Positions 26,516 through 38,270 are shown, counted from the stretch's first letter. The stretch: DNA of 64,000 nt from Cynocephalus volans (GCF_027409185.1 NC_084469.1:35591293-35655292), one strand, 5' to 3'. Notes: generated by a model from the letters alone, not told the origin. Program-made: numbers and translations.

Positions 26516-26847
26516 TAAGGGAGGAGCAACACATGGGAAACTGGAAACCATTTGGGGAAATTCCCTTCCATTCCTCTCAGGAGGTCCCCAAGAAACTGAT
26601 TTCTTCTGAAAAAAGTAGATTACTAGATCTAAGGCAGAGCCAAGCGTGTGTGACCCCATAGGATGACCCAGGATGACCCCTCATCTGTCTGATCAACCAT
26701 GGCCCTTGCTCTGTGGCCGCCTTGAGGCTGGTGGGGAGAACAGTCAGGGCAGTGCCCCCAGCTGCCTCACCCAGGGACACAGAGATGGCTGGGTACCAGC
26801 TGTCATGACAGTCTCTCCTGTTCTTTCCCTAGGAGTCCCAGGCAGTC

Positions 26848-27118
26848 CCAGATTTAGCAAATAAAAATGCAGTAAGTGCAGGTAAGTTTGGATTTAAGAT
26901 AAATAATAAATAGGGTTTTTAAAAATATATATATTTTTGTTAATTTAATTTTTATTTTATTTTTTTGCTGCTGGCCAATATGGAACAAATGCTTTTTATT
27001 GTAAGTATATCCAGTGCAATATTTAGGACATTCTTATGCTAAAAAATTATTTGTTGTCTACCTGAAACTCAAATTTAACTGAGAATTCTGTATTTCACCT
27101 GGCAACTCTAGTCCCAGA
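26848..27118. mobile_element. Palindromic ancient DNA-transposon-like element
   Basis: The two ends are imperfect inverted copies: 'CAGATTTAGCAAATAAAAATGCAG' and 'TTTGGATTTAAGATAAATAA' on the left face their complements ('TGTCTACCTGAAACTCAAATT', 'CTGGCAACTCTAGTCCCAG') on the right. I know this pattern as a common old mammalian palindromic element but cannot name the family safely. The AT-rich centre (26925-26990) disrupts the symmetry. Confidence 0.55.
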
Positions 27119-27510
27119 GGACTCCACAACCCTCTCTCCTCCTATCAGCACCTCCAGGGGCCCATTGCAGAGTTCTTAGCCCCTTCAGCAGTGTGACTCA
27201 TGACTCTGTGCATGGCTCTCCAGAGGGGCCTGAAAAGGAGCCCCAAATATCTCAGTATCAATCCCCCACGTGTCCCTCAGGGAGGGGACTGAGCCAGGCC
27301 AGGCCATCCTTAGACTCAGATTTATGTGATGTGACTTATGGGGTGACATGAAGTTCCTAAGGCTCAAAAATCTTTTCCACTGGCCCTGCCGTAAAGTTTG
27401 ACTTTGAAGATTACCTTTAATATATAAATATTTATTACCATAGTCTGTCATGGTTTTGTGTTCTAAAATAAGGATTCCACTTTAAGTATTGTATACACAT
27501 ATACATGTGT

Positions 27511-27534
27511 ACACACACACACACACACACACAC
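27511..27534. repeat. (AC)12 microsatellite
   Basis: 24 bases of AC dinucleotides. Confidence 0.95.
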
Positions 27535-27814
27535 TCACTTACCTTAGGGGGTAAATGCATCAGCCTAGAGACAGATCAAATGTATTTGTCAGGTTCACTC
27601 TAGCCATCTGGAAAGTTCCTGAGACAGTGGGACAGAGGACTGTTAAGTTTCAGTAAGCAGAGGGAATTAGCGATCAGGAAATGCTGAGAGCACAGGTATA
27701 TTAGCCAGGGGGATCTACACTATAGGATTTGGTAGTGGAGCGCTCTGGGAAATTAAGTCCAGCGTGTGAATGTTCATGAGTGCTCTATGTGTGTGTACAG
27801 GTGGTGGTGACTAA

Positions 27815-27990
27815 AGAGAAAATGTCTTGTACCTTTGGGTAAATTACTTATCCCTCTGTGCCTCAGTTGCTTCATCTGTAAAAAATGATAATAGCACCTA
27901 CTCTATAGGACTGATGAGAGGATAAAGCAAATGCAAGCAAATAACGTGCCTGGAATGTGGTAAGGCTCTGTTAGTGCTCCCCATCATCAT
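27815..27990 (+). repeat. MIR SINE
   Basis: Sense MIR: 'TACCTTTGGGTAAATTACTTA', 'GTGCCTCAGTTGCTTCATC', 'GATGAGAGGATAAAGCAAATG', ending near a (CAT)n tail at 27983-28000. Confidence 0.8.
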
Positions 27991-28494
27991 CACCATCATC
28001 ACTATTCTGGCAAAAAGAGAAGGCTAGAGAGAAGTAAGAGGACGAGAGAACTTCCTAATTCAAGGGGCCTGGCCAGTCTGGTGCTGGCTTAGTGAATAAC
28101 ATGCCTGTTGCACATACCACCTGCTCACTTTAGAGAGTCCTGCCCTTCTCAGCAGAAAGGATGAATGCAGACAGAATCGTGGAAGGATAGTTCCCAGTTC
28201 AGGGAGGGGTGGACCAGGGGTCTCTTCTTTGGGCAGACCACGCTGGAGGGTTGTGTCTGGTTCTGGGGCCACGCTGGGGGTGATGGGGCTGAGGCATGGA
28301 AGTGCATCTAGGGGGAGAGGTTGCCAGGATGGGGATGGGTCTGGAGCCCATTTTGGTCCCAATGAGATAAGATCTTCCTTGGAGAGACCTTTTTGTTAGG
28401 GTAGGGGGGGTTCCAGACAAGGGAAGAATCCCAGCAGGCCTGGCTGCCTGCTGCCTAACCGCAGGTATGGTTTTTGCATGGAATGAATAGCTGG

Positions 28495-28575
28495 ACCGGG
28501 ACTGAAGTTCCCAAATGCCAGAATCACCAGACAATTGGTTAAAAAACAAAATTTCAGGCTCTGATCAGGACTTAG
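28495..28575 (+). mobile_element. MER5A fragment
   Basis: 'TTCCCAAATGCCAGAATCACC' with 'GGTTAAAAAACAAAATTTCAGGC', a truncated MER5A head. It abuts an old L1 end. Confidence 0.5.
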
Positions 28576-28599
28576 CGGGTTGTGGGAGAAAGCCAGCCA

Positions 28600-28800
28600 T
28601 GATTATTTGTAAAAATTAAAATTAAAAATAAAAATATTTATTTTTAAGAATTGGGTAACTAGATGGGCAGATATGTGATAATGCGAGAACAGAGTGCGCT
28701 GATGTTGGAATCAAGGTGGGGGAGGTATGGATTCTCATTGTAAAATTCTTTCAACTTTGCCGTATGTTTGGAAATTTTCACAATAAATGTTGGAAAAACA
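28600..28800 (+). mobile_element. Old L1 3'-end fragment
   Basis: Ends with 'TTCTTTCAACTTTGCCGTATG' and 'GGAAATTTTCACAATAAATG', a standard old-L1 3' terminus including its AATAAA. Confidence 0.6.
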
Positions 28801-28946
28801 ATTTAATTTCTTGAATAAGCAATACATTCAGATGATTCAAAAGTGAGAAAGTATTAAAAGACCTCCAGTGAAGATTATCTCCATGCCTGTCCCCCATCTG
28901 CCCATTTCCTATGCATTCCTTCAAAAGATAACCACCCCTTAAAAAA

Positions 28947-29628
28947 AAGCAAAACAGGAAATAACAAGTGTTGGTGAGGATGTGGAGAAACTGGAACTTG
29001 TGTGCCCTGCTGGAGGGAATATAAAATGGTGCAGCTTCTGTGGAAAACAGTATGGCGATTCCTCAAAAAATTAATCTTAGAATTAGCATATGATCCAGCA
29101 ATTCCACCTCTGGGTATGTGTCCCCCCAGATTGAAAGCAGGGACTCAAACACATATTTGTACACCCATGTTCCTAGCAGCATTATTCACAGTAGCTAAAA
29201 ATGCAGAAGCAACACAAGTGTCCATTGATGAATGAATGGATAAACAAATGTGCTTACACACAGTGGAATGTCACTCAGCCTTAAAGAGGAAGGAGATTCT
29301 GACACCTGCTACAACATGGACGAACCTTGAGGACACTGTGCTAAGTGAAGTAAGCCAGACATAAAATGGCAAATACCGTGTGATTCCACTTAACATAAGG
29401 TCCCCAGAGCAGTCAAGTTCATAGAGACAGACGGTGGAATGGTGGTTGCCGGGGACTGGCGGCAGAGGACCGAGTTTCAGTTTTGGAAGATGAGAAGAGT
29501 CCTAGAGGTGAACCGTGGTGATGTTTGCACAGCAATGTGAATATACTCAACACTCTTAAACCATACACCAAGAATGGTTAAAACGGTAAATTTTATGTTA
29601 TATGTATTTTACCACAAGTTAAAAAAGG
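28947..29628 (+). mobile_element. Old L1 ORF2 end plus 3' UTR
   Basis: Reads through the ORF2 C-terminal blocks ('GTTGGTGAGGATGTGGAGAAA', 'ATATGATCCAGCAATTCCACC', 'CAGTGGAATGTCACTCAGCC', 'GTAAGCCAGACATAAAATGG') to an L1M-type 3' UTR ('GAATGGTGGTTGCCGGGG'). Frames are broken. A 77-codon relic of ORF2 is at 29002-29235. Confidence 0.85.
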
Positions 29629-29639
29629 TAGCCACTGTC

Positions 29640-31370
29640 ATTAGAGGTTAGTTTTGCGCATCTTATTTATTTTTGTCTACACAAGCAAATACAAATATGG
29701 ATTTATATTCCCCCTTTTAGTACCTAAAGGTAGTGCACCAACTGTACGATTCCATATCCTGCTTGTTTTACTTGACAATACATCTCGGCACTTTCTCCAT
29801 TATCAGCACACACAGAGTCTGGGTTTCTGGAATCTGAGTTTGTAGCAGCCTCCCCAGGTAAATAACATGAAGGGGCAATCTGTGCGAGAGCCTCTGGCCT
29901 CGGAGATGGCTAGGGTCTCGGGTAGCCTGAAGATGTGGTCCTTCTTCCAGGCTGGGTGGAGGAGGACGGGAGCTAAGGTGGCTCTTTCAGAGGCCCAAAG
30001 GGCCCCAGGAACCTCCAGAGTAATCTGCTCCTCTGTCCCCACCATCTTCACTGTCCCCAGCATTCTCTGCATCAGGACCTCCAGGGAAGTCCCTGCAGCT
30101 CCTGGCTCTGCTGCAGAGACTGGTTGTCCAACAGCAGGGGCATTCTGCGGCTCTCTGCCTCACTTTCCCTCCACCCTCTGAGGGGATGGGTGGGGGCACC
30201 AGGCAGGGGTGACCCAAATAGGATGGGGTCACTCATGCCACTTGGAACCTTGTACCAGGACCAAAATTTCAATAAGAGAAAAAGTGAATCACCCAAATAT
30301 TGAAGACAGAGGCGGATGGAGGCTGGGGAGCAAACGTGGAGTCAGAAACTGCAGGCCCAGCCCAGAGGCAGTGGAGAGAAGAGGAGGTAGGGAAGGGAAG
30401 GGAGAGAGGGAGATCGTGAGTTTACAGGTTAAGGCCAGCCTTTGCTAGGGCAGAGGCTCGTGATCTTTCATATCACTGCATACATGCAGAGAAACCTGAT
30501 GTCAATGTTCGCCAGCTGAACATGCTCTTGCAGGCATGCCTAGATTGCTGACCAGGGCCTGGATAAGGGACACTGTGGGCTTTGTGCCATTTGGAGACAG
30601 GAAGCCCTGAATACCCAGTCGGCCAGTGGAGGCTGGCTCCCTGTGCCACTGTGCATGCTCACAGTGATTGCAATTAGGGATGTCCAAGGGCCAGGAGGTG
30701 GGGGATCCTCCCAGTCCTAAGTGTGTGCATGCGCTTGACCTTTGACCCTCCTCCCGCCTGCTTCCATTCCTCAGCATACTGAGGGCATCTACCCAGTGAC
30801 GGCAGAAGGACCCCAAAAGTGTGGACTGGAGGTTGGCTTGGTCCACAGGGAAGCCTGCACAGAGGCCATAAGGGGAGATTGGTGGCTGTAGTGATCCTGC
30901 AAGATGCCCTGCCTACCTCCCTGCCCAGTCCCATCCTGCCAGCTCATCCAGCCACTGGGGCCTCCTGGGTGAGGCCACAGTCCCCACTTTGAGACCAGGG
31001 GAGGACCTTGGGCTGGTGCAGCCCCAAGTATCTCCCTGTCCACTTGCAGTTGTGGCCTGGCTTGTTCCAGGCACCGCAAGGGTCTGCTTTGGGTTTTCAG
31101 TCCACGTGCACCCTGTCAATTCCCTGGGCTCAGCGCCTCACCCCAAGACTGCCCAAGCCTCTGAAATCTCTCTATGACCTTTACCCTTTGTTCCACCTCC
31201 ATGGGATCTCCCTATTATTACATAGCCCAGGGCTGCTGGTAGCACAGGGTACACCTTGGGCCTTTGAACGGAAGACAGAGAGGCCCCTCCCTCTAAGAGG
31301 TAAATTGCAAAAAGGCACCCTCCTTCGGGTCAGGGCCCACAGCTAGGTGGATTTCACTCCCAACTCGCCC
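29640..31370. other. Unique intergenic sequence
   Basis: GC-moderate and rich in short open frames, none recognisable. No gene is supported. Confidence 0.4.
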
Positions 31371-31374
31371 CACT

Positions 31375-31825
31375 CGGCCCTCAGCCTCTGTAGCCCAACC
31401 TGCACAACAGTATGCAGTGGTCAGAGGTCTCACCCCATCCCTCCCTCCCTCTGAATACTTCCATGGCTCCCCATTGCTCTCAGGATACTCCGTGAGCACT
31501 TGAGGCCCTCACTGCCTTCCCCAGACTTGCTCCAGGGAGCCCCTTCCCCTCGACCGTTCTGCCCACACAGCGTGGACACAACACTGGCTTTCATTCAGGT
31601 TCCTTGAAGGCCTCGGGCTTCTGGGCCTCTGATTTGTTTTCATGCTGTTTTTTGTGTACTGGCTGGAAGGCCACTCTACCCCATCCCCTCCGCCTGGTAT
31701 CTCCTCTCCATCTTTTAAGGCCTTGAGGGAGAAGACCCTATGTAACTCATTTCTGTCGACCCTCTAGCTCAGGGGCTTGGTGTTCCAGGAGCTCCACAAT
31801 AAATGTTTGCCAAATGAATAAATCT
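31375..31825 (+). repeat. L2 LINE 3' end
   Basis: L2-like 3' region ending in 'CACAATAAATGTTTGCCAAATGAATAAAT' (31796-31822). Upstream blocks include 'CTGCCTTCCCCAGACTTGCTCC' and 'TGCTGGTTTTTTGTGTACTGGC'-like sequence. Confidence 0.7.
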
Positions 31826-31829
31826 GTCT

Positions 31830-32475
31830 TCTCAAACCTAGCTCGCGTGTGCTGGGCCAGAGGTCGGGTATAGGGGGAGTTTGGGCAACACAGCTATTCT
31901 ATTTTCTATTCTAAACTCCTTTGGAATCCACACCAAAATTCCGTCCTCAAAGTCATAATGGACTGAGAAGCGTCGGGCTGGCTGCAGACAGGAGAACGAA
32001 CCCATAACTGGATCAGAGCTGTACTTTAGCCTCTGTGCGCCAACAGCGTCCACGAAAAAGCATGGCCCTGGGCAGGTGCTCCAGCAGGTGAGTATGGGGA
32101 CAAGAGCGAAGACGGGCTGCGGGACAGGCAGGGACTCCTGAGGGAAGCTGGGGCTTTTGGAGGAGAAAGGGAATCCTGGGGAGAACCTAAGGAAGGGGTC
32201 AGTCTTTGTAATGGTTCCCATGTCTAAGTACCACATGTACAATTGTTTATTTGATTTTTTAAAAGTTGAGCCACATGTGAACCTTAAATAACTACTCCAG
32301 CCCCATCCTAAGTATCCACACCTTCAAAATACCTTCAACAAGCATCTGCACCTTAAAAGTACCTTAAATATAAGCATCCATACCGTACAAATATACTTAG
32401 AACATCAAACCTGTGATTTCAGGTTTGGTGCTCTAATTTTATCTTAAATAAATAGTAAAATTAATACATAAAAAG
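31830..32475. other. Intergenic, nothing recognised
   Basis: Includes three short direct repeats of an 'ACCTTAAA...AAGCATC' type at 32280-32390. Otherwise featureless. Confidence 0.4.
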
Positions 32476-32479
32476 GTTC

Positions 32480-32765
32480 ACTTGGAGTAGTAAAGATCAC
32501 ATATCGTATGATTCCATTTATATGAAATGTGCTGAACAGCCAAATCTATAGAGACAGAAAATAGATTAGGGGTTGCCAGGAGCTTGAGGGAGGGGAGAAT
32601 GGGAGTGACTGCTAATAGGTGCGGAGTTTCTTTTTGGGGTGATGAAAATGTTCTAAAATTAGATAGCAGTGAAGGTCGCATAATCTTGTGAATATGTATC
32701 TGTCAAATGGCTAAATTGTATGGTATATGAATTATATCTCGGTAAAGCTGCTAAAAAATAAAAAA
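32480..32765 (+). mobile_element. Old L1 3'-end fragment
   Basis: 'CGTATGATTCCATTTATATGA', 'AGATTAGGGGTTGCCAGGAGC', 'GATGAAAATGTTCTAAAATTAG' and 'TATATGAATTATATCTCGG': the 3' end of an L1M element. Confidence 0.8.
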
Positions 32766-32984
32766 GGCTCACTTGGGTACCACCTGAAGTCGTCGTGCTG
32801 GGCTTTGGCACACGCTCCCTGGGCACATTTGGATGAAGGCTGACAGCCCCGGGAGCGACAGAGGCTTGGGATCCCAGAGCCGAGAAAGGCGGCTTCAGGC
32901 CGTTCTGTGGCTGAGCCTGGGTTGACCAGATATCCCTTTGAAAGGGCAGCCACAGAAGTGGGATCAGAGGAAAGAATCCTGAGG

Positions 32985-33345
32985 AAAACAGCTTGGACCC
33001 GAGGATGAGACTAGCCAGGAAGGACGTGACCCGAGGGCGGTGGCAGAGACCAGACGGGAAGGGTACCGGGCGAGCAGGAAGGGCCCGAGCCGCGCCCGAG
33101 CCTCCGCCCAGCCCGGTGCACCGCGTGGGGCTGCGCTCCTGCCGCTCGCCTGCCCTCGGATTCCCTGTCACAGTCGTCAAATGCACGTCCTGTGAAGTGA
33201 CCAACCCACCCCAGGTGCAGAGATCTTCGGGACAGGTGGGGGAGGGAAGGTAAAGAAGAAAGCGGGAAGGTTTGTCCCCAGGGGCGCGGTGTGTGGAAGG
33301 GAGACCTCTCCCACCGCCGGGGGTGGCGGTGGCCGCGGGACAAGC
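32985..33345. promoter_or_regulatory. Isolated GC/CpG-rich block, possible orphan CpG island
   Basis: GC-rich with many CpGs (for example CCGAGCCGCGCCCGAG near 33086), far from the RNF222 and NDEL1 starts. Long open frames on both strands (247 codons at 32659-33402 minus) come from composition, and one runs into an L1 3' end. It could be an enhancer or a non-coding RNA promoter; no direct evidence. Confidence 0.45.
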
Positions 33346-33484
33346 AGAGCTTGAAGTGACGGCTGCCTTTGAAGGAGGATTTACTGAGGCTTCGCTCTTC
33401 ATCCCAGAACTCGAATCCTCCCTGACAGCTCAGAGGCCTCAATTCTTGAGACAGGTAAGTCCAGGGTCAGGGACAGAGTCAGCA

Positions 33485-34115
33485 GTGGGAAACCAAATGA
33501 CATTTTTCCCTGCTGATAAAAATAGCACTTCTGTTGAAAAAATATGTGGAAAATTCATCAAAGCACACAAACACAAAAGAAAAGCACAAGCTGTCAACCA
33601 CTTCTGCAGAAAACGACTATTAATATTTTTGTATTTATTCTTTCAGCATATACATGTTAGATATATATAATATATAGTCATATAATATATAGTTATGTTA
33701 AAAATAATTATATATTATGCATGTTTATGCATATAATACATAATTATTTTTAAGATAGTGGGATCACATTGTATAAATTCTTTTAGGACCTGATTTTTTT
33801 CAGTTGTTATCTTGTGATCCCAATAACCATTCTTTTACACCCTCATTTTTAATGGATGTGGTAATTTATTTAATTCATCTCCTGTTGATTGATATTTAGA
33901 TTGTTCCCAATTTTCCTTATCACAAAAAATTTCTGCAATATGTGTTTTTACAGGAAAATCTTATTTCCCTAAAATAAGTTATAAGAAATGGAATTAATGG
34001 GTCAAAGGATAATACCATTTTAAAGATGTGATAAATATTGTCAATTTTCCTTTCAGAAAGATTGTACCAGTTTAGAGTCCCTCCAGCCGCATATGAGATT
34101 GCTTTTTGTCACTCC
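33485..34115 (-). mobile_element. Old L1 (L1ME-like) 3' region, AT-expanded
   Basis: Antisense L1ME order: 'ATTCTTTTACACCCTCATTTT', 'CTGTTGATTGATATTTAGATTG', 'GAATTAATGGGTCAAAGGATAA', 'GTACCAGTTTAGAGTCCCTCC'. An AT-rich tract (33655-33760) interrupts it. Confidence 0.65.
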
Positions 34116-34435
34116 TACCCACCTAGCATAGAAATTATTATAACTTTATCTTTACCAAAAGAAAAAGATCTTAAAATCTTCCACTTCCTTCTGTCATCAC
34201 TGTCAATATCCTGGCTCAAGATGCCATTAGCAGCTTGTCTGGAATTCTGCAATAGCCTTTTAATTTCCCTTTCCACTTCTACTCTCCTCCCCTCACCCTG
34301 CCCCCCATGGTCTGTTTTCCACAGAATGGTCAGGGTTATCATTTTAGAAAATGTACATTAGTTGACTTTTGCTCTGGACATGACAGAGTGAATTTTATCA
34401 GACTAGGATTCTTTTAGAGAATAATGTAAGAATTA

Positions 34436-34436
<1 letters not shown>

Positions 34437-34488
<52 letters not shown>
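34437..34488. repeat. (AC)26 microsatellite
   Basis: 52 bases of pure AC. Confidence 0.97.
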
Positions 34489-34489
<1 letters not shown>

Positions 34490-34490
<1 letters not shown>

Positions 34491-35080
34491 CTGTTCTAAG
34501 GCATCAGAAAGCAGTCAACATTTGTAAAACTTAAGTAACCAGAATCCTGTAGAGAAAGAAAACACTTGGAGGTGAGGGGGATCTTCTCCACTGCTTTTTA
34601 GCCTCAGGGAATTTGCTGATTTGCTTGGGAGGCTGAGCAGAAAATGGTGGTCTAAAGCTTTGGCAATATCACAGGGCTTAGAAGTTGGTGTTCAAGGCAA
34701 ACAGAATTTAAGGAACAAATATCCTGGGGAAAAGGGCACAAGAGAAGTGAGGCCCACATAGCATGTAGCTTTCTCCCCGCAGAATTTTCCAAATCATGCT
34801 GGGGTGGGGGTGGGGGGTGGTGGTGCATAGTGCAGAAACAAAGTAAGAAGCTGCTGTTAAGCTAAGCATAGCTTTCGCTTTCTCTTGGTGTTGGGGACTC
34901 AAAAATTGGAGTTCAGAATCTGATAAGAAGGATCTGGTAAACACCCTACAGTTTCAGTGAAACCCCTGAAGAATTATGACCTAGGAATAAAGGCATCCCA
35001 GAAATAGAGCAGCCTACAGAAAGCCAGGAACATTTCTGTTCCTGATTGGATCAAATGGTTTGACACTACTCTGCCTGGAA
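34490..35080. other. Intergenic, nothing recognised
   Basis: No gene or clear repeat. The G-rich run at 34800-34826 is simple sequence. Confidence 0.4.
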
Positions 35081-35089
35081 AAAAATTTT

Positions 35090-37300
35090 TTTACATCTTT
35101 TTTGGAGAATAACATCATCCAGAGCCTCTATAGTTTTTCACTCTACCCAGCATCCAACAAAAATTAGCATATATGCCAGGAGACAAAACTTAACAAAAAT
35201 TAGCATATATTCGAGGAGACCACCAAGTAAACAAAAATCAAGAGAAAAAGCAGGTAACAGAAGCAGATCCAAAGTAGAACAAGATACTGGTATTATCATA
35301 CATGGATTCAAATACAGTAAAGAAAGTAGAGGAGAACTTAGAAACTATTTTTAAAAAGAATGAAATGGAAATTCTAGAACTAAAAAACCTAATTACTGAA
35401 ACAGAATAGAATTCTATAGATATGTTTAACAGCAGATTAGAGACAACAGAAGACAGGATTAGTAAACTAGAAGATAGGTGGGTAGAAAATATTCAGTCTG
35501 AAGCATGGAGTGGGAAAAAGATGGAAAATACAGAAAAGAGAATAATAGCATATGGAATGTGGTGTAAAGGTCTAAATACGTTTAATTGGAGTCACTTAAG
35601 CAGAGGAGAATGAGTGACTGGGTCAGAAGTAATAGTTGAGGAATGGGTACATGAAAAAATGCTCAACATCACAAATCATCAGGGAAATGCAAATCAAAAC
35701 GACACTGAGATATCATCTCACCCAAGTTAGGCTGGCTATTATAAAAAAGACAGAGAATACCAAATGCTGGCAAGGATGTGGAGAAAGGGGAACACTTCTA
35801 CACTGTTGGTGGGACTGTAAATTAGTACAGCCATTATGGAAAACGGCATGGAGGTTTCTAAAACAACTACAGATGGAACTACCATATGATCCAGCAACCC
35901 ACTACTGGGTGTATACCCAAAGAAATGGGAGTCATCATGTCAAAGGGATACCTGCACTCCCGTGTTTATTGCAGCTCTGTTTATAACAGCCAAGAGATGG
36001 AACCAACCTAAATGTCCATTGATGGAAGACAGGATAAGGAAAATGTGGTATGTATACACAATGGAATACCACTCAGCCATAAAAAAAGAATGAAATTGTG
36101 CCATTTTCAGCAACATGGATGAGCTTGGAGAAAATTATGTTAAGTGAAATATGTCAGGCACAGAAACAGAAATACTGTATATCCTCACTTATAAATGGGA
36201 GCTAATAAAGAAAGAAAGAGCAATCACAATAATACATTGAACTTTCAGAAGGAGAGAAAAGAAATGTGATTAATAGAGGTGGGAAAGGGGGAGGGGGAGA
36301 AGAGTTAGTGAGAAATTGGTTAATGGACACAAAGAATGATTATGTTTTGCAATGATGAATATGCTAATTATCCTGATTTGATCATCACATATTGTACATA
36401 AGTATTGATATTCAATTCTGTACCCAAGAAATATGTATAATCAATTATGTTTTAATTTTATAAAAAGGGGAAATAGTTGAGGAGTTACTGACTATGAATT
36501 TTGTAATATTAATGAAAGACATTAAACCACAGATTCAAGAAACTCTACAAATCTCAAACAAAATACAAAAAATCCACACCTAGGAGCATAGTAGTAACAC
36601 TTCTGAAACCAAAGACAAAGAGAATTCTTAAAAATTAGCTGAGGAAAAAAAAAAGATTCATTACCATTAGAGGAGCAATAATAATCCTGACAGCTCACTT
36701 TGAAGATAAATGATAGAAATCAGGAGCAATGTAAGTCAAGGATTCATGTTGTAATCTTTAAGGGGCTGAAAGAAAATAGCTGCCAATGTAGAAATTTCTA
36801 CAGAGAAAAGTATTCTTCAAAAATGAAGTTGAAATAAAGAGTTTTACAAATGAAAGAGAAAATTCATTGCCAAGAGAGCTGTACTGAAAGAAATACAAAA
36901 GGAAGTTCTTCAGGCAGAAAGAAAATGATCACAATGGAAGCACAGAAATGCAGGAATGAGTGAGTGAAAAGTGATGAGTATGTGGGGAGAATATAAGAAT
37001 GTTGGCCATACAGAACACTAATGTCTTAAGATTTTAAAAATATATGAAAATTGCCTGTCAATAATAGCTAAAAGGCAAGAGTGGAATAAATGTAGTTAAA
37101 TTGTTCAAAGATTTTGCATTATTTGGGGAGTGGTGAAAGTATGAATTACAGTAGACTAATAATTTAAAGATTAATGTAATCTCTAAGGTAACTATTAAAA
37201 GAATAATAAAAGCATGTATAATTAAAAAGCAAAGGGGGAAGTGGAGTAATTTAAAAAATCTGATTATTTTAGAAGGCAAGAAATGTATAAAATAAGTAAA
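35090..37300 (+). mobile_element. Old L1/HAL1-like element, ORF1-derived, split by a younger L1
   Basis: Sense L1 ORF1-type sequence: 'GAGGAGACCACCAAGTAAACAA', then codons 35422-35613 reading SRLETTEDRISKLEDRW...MENTEKRI, the ORF1p coiled-coil region. It resumes after the insertion at 36484 with 'AAAGACATTAAACCACAGATTC', 'AAACCAAAGACAAAGAGAATTC' and 'GAAGTTCTTCAGGCAGAAAG'. It then moves to a 3' end ('TAATCTCTAAGGTAACTATTAAAAG') with no ORF2, which fits HAL1 (half-L1). Heavily decayed. Confidence 0.65.
35643..36471 (+). mobile_element. 5'-truncated L1 nested in the older element
   Basis: ORF2 C-terminal part through the 3' UTR, ending in an A/T-rich tail. Flanked by a perfect 12-bp target duplication AATAGTTGAGGA at 35631-35642 and 36472-36483. 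A 116-codon ORF2 relic is at 35636-35986, beyond which the frame is broken. The 3' UTR matches the L1 at 16965-17520. Confidence 0.92.
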
Positions 37301-38080
37301 TTTCTTAAAAATATCTTAACTATTTTCATTTCTTCTGCTATGAACTTATATGTATTTTTTGCCATTTTCTATTTGGTTGCTTTGCTTTTCTTATTGATTT
37401 TAGATGGATATAAAAATAGGTAAATAGAAATACGTCCGTGTGAATGTTGCAAATACTTTCTTCTAGGGACCAATTTTAAATCTTCATGCCTTCACCCTTA
37501 GTCGGAACACCAAGGGCCTGGTTTGTTTACTGACTGCTTGCTTTGATGCTAGTGAGAAGAAAGTTCTATTGAAGTCTTCATGCTTAGCACTCACTGGAAG
37601 CTCAAGAAATTCCTGATGCGTTGAACTGAATTGAGAAGGTCAAGGGGCTTAAGCAAACATGGGGTGCTCCATTATTGTCATTTAGAGACTAAGGAGTTAT
37701 CTGAACCAGTGACAGTAATGGCGACTGGTGAATGGTGAATGCTGAAGGAGCAGAAATAAACCAGGCTAGAATGAACCAAAAGAAGCCCCGCAGAAGGCTC
37801 AGACCCCTGAGCTGCTCTGGAAGGGGATGGCTGGAGCAGGAACGCGTGCTGCATACCTAATCAAGGCCAGCAGGTGGCGCTCCAAAGACATCCCATTGCT
37901 ATCCAGACTCCCAAGGTCAAGATTTTGCTTGAGCACCTAGGACGTAAAAACTGAGTGTGTCATGGGGACCCTCCCAGCCCTAACTTTTTGGCTCTGGTCT
38001 TCCTCAGGAAGGGCAGTCCCCAAGATCAAGAGCCTGTGGGCTTTTTTTGTTTGTTTTGTTTCCCTATGCTTGCCTTGCTT
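37300..38080. other. Unique intergenic sequence with a CTCF motif
   Basis: No gene; see the CTCF site at 37867-37880. Confidence 0.4.
37867..37880 (+). promoter_or_regulatory. CTCF core motif
   Basis: CCAGCAGGTGGCGC followed by T matches the CTCF consensus core CCASYAGRKGGCRSY at every position. It lies in unique sequence between RNF222 and NDEL1. Occupancy cannot be judged from sequence. Confidence 0.7.
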
Positions 38081-38099
38081 GTGGGTGCCTGTATAGCAT

Positions 38100-38270
38100 C
38101 ATCCATTCAATTCAGTTTAGACCAGCGAGGTCTCAGACTTCGATGAGCAAACCAGTGACCTGGTTCTTTTGTGAAAATGCGAATTCTGATTCAGTTGGAC
38201 TGGGGTGGGGCCTGAGATTCTTCACTGTTAACAAGCTCCCTGGTGGTGACTCATGCTCAGTAGTTCCAAA
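38100..38270 (+). mobile_element. MER5A
   Basis: 'GAATTCTGATTCAGTTGGACTGGGGTGGGGCCTGAGATTCTTCAC'-type middle (38180-38225) and 'AACAAGCTCCCTGGTGGTGACTCATGCTC' (38230-38258), a clear MER5A order. Confidence 0.8.

Noticed and set aside
32659-33402. 247-codon minus-strand open frame
   Set aside because: Pro/Ser/Arg-rich frame from a GC-rich block that continues into an L1 3' end; no domain and no splice or start context.
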